DNA of 64,000 nucleotides from Atopsyche davidsoni (lineage: Eukaryota > Arthropoda > Insecta > Trichoptera > Hydrobiosidae). The stretch spans positions 4,102,001 through 4,166,000 of the forward strand of contig JAILWY010000015.1 of the NCBI GenBank assembly GCA_022113835.1, given 5' to 3'. Below the pieces are notes generated by a model. The model saw only the letters and a program-made list of their open reading frames with translations, made no database searches and had not been told where the DNA came from. The position numbers were made by a program, and so were the translations under genes. Below are positions 60,137 through 64,000 of the stretch, in pieces; within the stretch, counting starts at the first letter, position 1; each line of letters opens with the position of its first letter.

Positions 60137-60701
60137 CGAGTTATGAAAGGAGTTACGAATAGAGTAAAATTTGTCCCGGTTTTTGGTGCAGAATCCATAT
60201 TCACACTATTAATATATAGGGTGACTGGTGTCGGACCTCAAGGGACCAGCAAGTAATGTGCGAAGGAGAGGGATAGCCGCCTCGTGACCTCTCGCTCCAT
60301 TCAGCTCCAGTCCTCGGGGTGTTAATTGTGATCTATGATACAGTTGCTGATTAATGGGTCAGATGTTATATATGTGCCGTATATGAAACATCCTGTATAT
60401 CCTGCATATACATGGCTGTGATTTCTTACCCACAAACAATGCTACATTATATTTAATATATTGATTGGTGCAACTATCGTTTATTGAAAACATACGTTAT
60501 ACATAGCCAAGTACACATAATTTAATGCCTTATAGTCAAGTGGTTTGTACGTATGAATTCATCTGAAAAAAAAATATTTTTTAGGGTAGAAAAAATGTTA
60601 CTTAAAAAAAACGTCATATTTTTTTAAAATAAGAAAGAAATTTTTGAGGGTTAGGTTAAGTGAGGTTAGGTTAGTAGGTTGTTTTAATTATTTAAAAAAT
60701 T
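60137..60701. other. Spacer before tRNA-Ala
   Basis: A GC-richer piece at 60.22-60.32 kb is unassigned. Interstitial TTAGG-like words ('gttaggttaagtgaggttag') lie at about 60.65 kb. Confidence 0.4.
60694..60699 (-). terminator. Pol III terminator of tRNA-Ala
   Basis: Six consecutive T on the minus strand, just past the tRNA 3' end. Confidence 0.8.
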
Positions 60702-60773
60702 TGGAGATGCCGGGGATCGAACCCGGGGCCTTTCACATGCAAAGCGAACGCTCTACCACTGAGCTACATCCCC
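60702..60773 (-). tRNA. tRNA-Ala (anticodon UGC)
   Basis: A complete 72-nt cloverleaf reads on the minus strand. The acceptor GGGGATG pairs with CATCTCC (one G-U) and the discriminator is A. The D arm is GCTCAGTGGTAGAGC (A box), the anticodon stem TTCGC/GTGAA (one G-U) carries loop TTTGCAT, anticodon TGC. The T arm CCCGG/CCGGG with TTCGATC-type loop gives a full B box. No intron is present and no CCA is encoded. A T6 run (60694-60699 on the minus strand) is the expected pol III terminator, 2 nt beyond the discriminator. It decodes alanine codons in the cytoplasm and looks functional. Confidence 0.95.
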
Positions 60774-63218
60774 AGATGACCATACAACCTTACTTGACCA
60801 ATTGGTTAAAAAATCAATGATAAGCCACAAAAGAAAATCTGTTTTACAACGACCTATTATTTACGCAAAGACTCTTTTTTTCTGTATAAGATTTTCGCAC
60901 ATTTGTATAAACAATTTATATTACTAAATCACTGTCTATAAAGATTAGAACACAATGAATTATAAACGACGAATATTCAATAGATAGAAATGAGATGCAT
61001 AAATATGAGTGTATTGTTGCATACTTGTGTATAACTGAAATAATTAATTTAACAAGCTGCAATAGCCTGGAGGTGTTAGTCTTACATATTTCATGCACAA
61101 TTTGTATGAATTTTACTTAAAGGTATTCTTTATAATGGGGTACAAACAGACATTTCATTTTCCCTGAAATTCAGAGCGTGTTTCATGTTCTATATATTTA
61201 CTGAGGCTTTAGTTATCGTTTCAGTCAACAGGTTCACTATTTTTTATTCATTTTACCAACAGGTCGTATATTTGTATTCCAAATACGATGCCGCTCCGTG
61301 TAAAGGAATAACCGCCTTCCCCGTTCTGCGGGAAAGGCATGCTAGGAATATAGATGGCGTCACACCCATGATTTAGCCCCACTTTGTGTATGTAGAATAA
61401 ATGTCTTGGGAGACAAGCCATTATTTAAATCTAAAAATTAAATATACAAGATATTCAATATATTACATATTGTATTTTTGGCTGCATTAATGCCAAACAA
61501 GTGTAGTAACTACTAAACAACGAAACGATCTCCATAAGCTATGCTGTAAGGGTGGGGCTACATATACGCAGAATAATTCATGTATAATCCTTATAATCAA
61601 GGGTAGTAACGACTAATAAATAATACATCAATACTTAATACGGGGTCTGTACTAGTTGCTAGTGAGTTAGCACAGTTTGCCACATTCTCCCGAGCACAAT
61701 GGGCCTCACTCTCAACCCCTAAGTCCTTGGAGCCTTCGGGGCGGACTCTTTCAGGACCTCACCTTGAACTTCAGGACTCTGTACACTATTGATCGAGAAG
61801 CTCGGCGCGGAGAAAATTCCACGAATATCGGGATATAAAGATGCTTATAGCTTAACGTCCCCACTTTTGATGTACTTATTTATACGAAACCTCGATCCAT
61901 TTTTTTTCAGAATATACCTTTAGATTTTGTTTACGCTTCAGCGTGTTATTCAATCAAAAATAATATTTTAAATTATTATTAATTTTTTTTATATTTTTCT
62001 AGCATTTTATTTATTAATTAATTGAACAAATATATCACTGTCTAAAATTGATATTACCAATACTGAACACGATCTATCTTGAAGGTGAATATTAATTATA
62101 TTTAAGGTTACATGCTTGAGAAGTAAAACTGTTTAATTATCGACGCTTAAAATATTTTTATATGAAACTGATTGAAAACTTGAAACGTTGTTTTAATATT
62201 CACAGCCTAATTAAAAAGCCTTTAGATTGGTTCTAAGAAGCCGGTGTTCTTGGAAGCACCCCCGACTCGGTACGTCTAATTGCGTTTTTTATCGGCGACA
62301 TTGCGGACACTTCCCGGAACGCCCGCTAAGCCTTCCCTCTTGTAAAAAAGGCTTTCAACTTAAGCTAATGTACGGCAGTGCAAATCCTCCTTCAGGTTCT
62401 CGTAATTGTTGAAGCATGGCCGGAAACACAATTAACGTTGCAACTTATTTTAACGAAAAAAACAAAACCGATTTAAATAGCGGACACTTTTCCACTGCAG
62501 CATTTTTTGTAAAAAAAATATTGCTGCTGTAGAATTTTTTTTTACTGGATCTGCAGAGAAATTGGTGCCTTTATTTTTTAGTGTTAAGATTTGCAGGTAT
62601 AATTATTAAATTGATTAAAATCTCTAATACTATAAAACTAAAAAAAAACATTGCTTTTCTTGAAATATCTTTAACATTTTTTTAAGCTTCTAAATTTTTC
62701 TATACAGTAATAATGTTACTTGATTTGTATCGCTTTAATTTATAGTGGATAATATTGCTTGGTTGGATTTACATTACATTGTTAATAAATAGTTTTTAAA
62801 AAAGTCTGTATAAAACGTTTTCTTTATTTCACGAAGAAACTAAAACGAAAATATGAATTTTGAAAGTATATTTTAATGATCTTTCTGATCGTTTCTAATT
62901 GTAAATATTACATATATACACGAAACATTTGTGGATAAAAAATGCGGATGCATAAAATATTTTACAAAAATCATTTGAAAGTTCACTTGCTCTATTTTCT
63001 CAAGGAGCTCTGGTAATACAGGCAGGCTATTTCTACAGAAGTGCATCGTTACAGGGTGTTGAGAAAAGTGTTGCCTGTAAAGCTATCATAACACCAGAAT
63101 AAAATTATTTTCAGCGTTCAAAACTACCCCGCGCGAAGCTTTTCAATATAGGATACTACCCTTTATTATTTGGAAAAGCCTTTGTTCAATAAATTGAATA
63201 TACGTTGGACAAGAAATA
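60774..63218. other. AT-rich spacer
   Basis: GC-richer patches at 61.28-61.38, 61.67-61.83 and 62.23-62.40 kb hold short frames without domains. No gene is supported. Confidence 0.45.
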
Positions 63219-63795
63219 GAATATTTCAGTGTTTGGAGAACATTATGCAAACGATAATACTCGTACAACACTTTTATATATTTATTTAATTAAAATGTAT
63301 TTAAACGATTTTTATAATAACGATGTATATGTCTATTTTTTGGACTGAACGTCAAAGTGCGTATTTTTTACCCATTACGGGTTTATTATATTATTACTTC
63401 ACACATCGATTAAAGAAATTCTCAGTAAAATATCATCGTGATTTATGTGTGATTTGAACCCATTTCCCCAGGCTTACATCCATTAATCGAGAATTTCTTT
63501 AATTTTGAAGTTGGCCTAGGCACATTGGTTCGTATGTAGAGTATGTTAAAGAAATTCTCGCTGAACGGATGTGGTTCTTAGTACACCGGCCATGTAAGCC
63601 TGGGGATGATATTTTTCTGAGAATTTCTTTAATCATCATGTGTGAACTAATGTGCCTAATCATATTAGTAATAATATAGATGTAAGCTAACTGATTGAGG
63701 CGTTACTTCAAAATTCCGCTTCAATATTTTTTTAGAAAAAGCGCTTTGTATCCAATCCCGAATGAAGGAGTTTCACTTCAAAAAGGCATTACATT
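63219..63795 (+). mobile_element. Family-1 interior carrying a nested foldback repeat
   Basis: Ends 63219-63306 ('gcaaacgataatactcgtac') and 63690-63795 ('gtatccaatcccgaatgaag') match, in reverse complement, the interior of the hammerhead element at 4.15-4.36 kb. Between them are about 370 bp missing from that copy. This middle part matches the foldback repeat of 5.0 kb, including 'ttacccattacggg' and 'gtgcctaatcatattagtaa'. It has several pairs of 'aaagaaattctc' and 'gagaatttcttt'. No hammerhead flanks the locus. Confidence 0.6.
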
Positions 63796-64000
63796 CTATT
63801 GGAAAACCTTACACCCTGAAGGCAGCACATAGCGGTCGTGATGCACACCCCGGGCAGCACTTCCGGGGCACCATTCCTGAAAGAACTGCAGCGGACCGTC
63901 CACTCGGCACATAATGGGTTTTCAGGAGCATCTGGGCCGTCCGTGACTCATTGTTATCGCCGGGGCGCAACTCCCGGGAGCCAGAGGGTTAATTCAATTT
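63796..64000. other. GC-richer end of window, unassigned
   Basis: Sequence from 63.81 to 63.99 kb is GC-rich with CpGs ('gcacttccggggcaccattc', 'cgccggggcgcaactcccgg'). No frame is open throughout, and the window ends here. Confidence 0.35.

Overview
Kind of organism. This is eukaryotic nuclear DNA, very AT-rich (by eye about 70% A+T), with no operons and no bacterial-type genes. It most likely comes from an arthropod, probably an insect. The reasons are eukaryotic pol III tRNA genes with oligo-T terminators, a mariner relic, Penelope-like elements, a LINE/SINE pair, and short interstitial TTAGG-like stretches (near 47.70 kb and 60.66 kb). I cannot name the species. All alignments were made by eye; no search was run.

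Genes. The window is gene-poor. Only two genes are secure, both tRNAs on the minus strand: tRNA-Cys(GCA) at 27515-27586 and tRNA-Ala(UGC) at 60702-60773. No complete protein gene can be supported. Two candidate first exons are offered with low confidence: a signal-peptide-like ORF at 21675-21860 (+) in a GC-rich island, and a minus-strand exon at 8366-8554 ending in a strong GC-type splice donor. The rest reads as intergenic or intronic DNA.

Mobile-element layout. Five related groups explain most of the repeated sequence. (1) Hammerhead-ribozyme (HHR) elements, family 1: a retrozyme-like insertion at 3960-4519 with two direct HHR copies exactly 409 bp apart and a 13-bp target duplication, plus solo copies at 14851-15021 and 30964-31120. 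(2) A Penelope-like element (PLE), family 2: copies near 8.8, 27.9, 41.1, 44.0, 44.5, 47.7 and 58.3 kb. One keeps the end of a GIY-YIG nuclease ORF. The terminal repeat carries a hammerhead-shaped motif in which core positions 3 and 8 are U and A instead of C and G. Several copies begin with an inverted copy of their own 3' end and have 11-15 bp target duplications. (3) A LINE (reverse transcriptase C-terminal relic at 23.2-23.6 kb, smaller pieces at 19.4, 48.9, 50.4 and 53.5 kb) and a SINE of about 330 bp (3.6, 9.7, 29.9-30.8, 36.0, 37.8, 47.0, 51.6 and 56.5 kb) sharing the LINE 3' tail. One SINE is split by a 484-bp insertion. (4) DNA-transposon relics: a mariner deletion derivative at 52784-53472, a hAT-like element at 9.2-9.7 kb, a TIR composite at 15.5-16.05 kb and a possible piggyBac fragment at 40.5 kb. 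(5) A foldback repeat at 5.0-5.25 kb that reappears inside a family-1 interior at 63.2-63.8 kb.

How the parts relate. The SINE probably depends on the LINE machinery through the shared tail, and the HHR-only elements probably depend on PLE-type machinery, because both HHR families share motif architecture, target-duplication length and the outward-facing 3' ends. Non-repeat signals are GC-richer patches without long ORFs and eight perfect TGACGTCA palindromes, about half of one being expected at this base composition.
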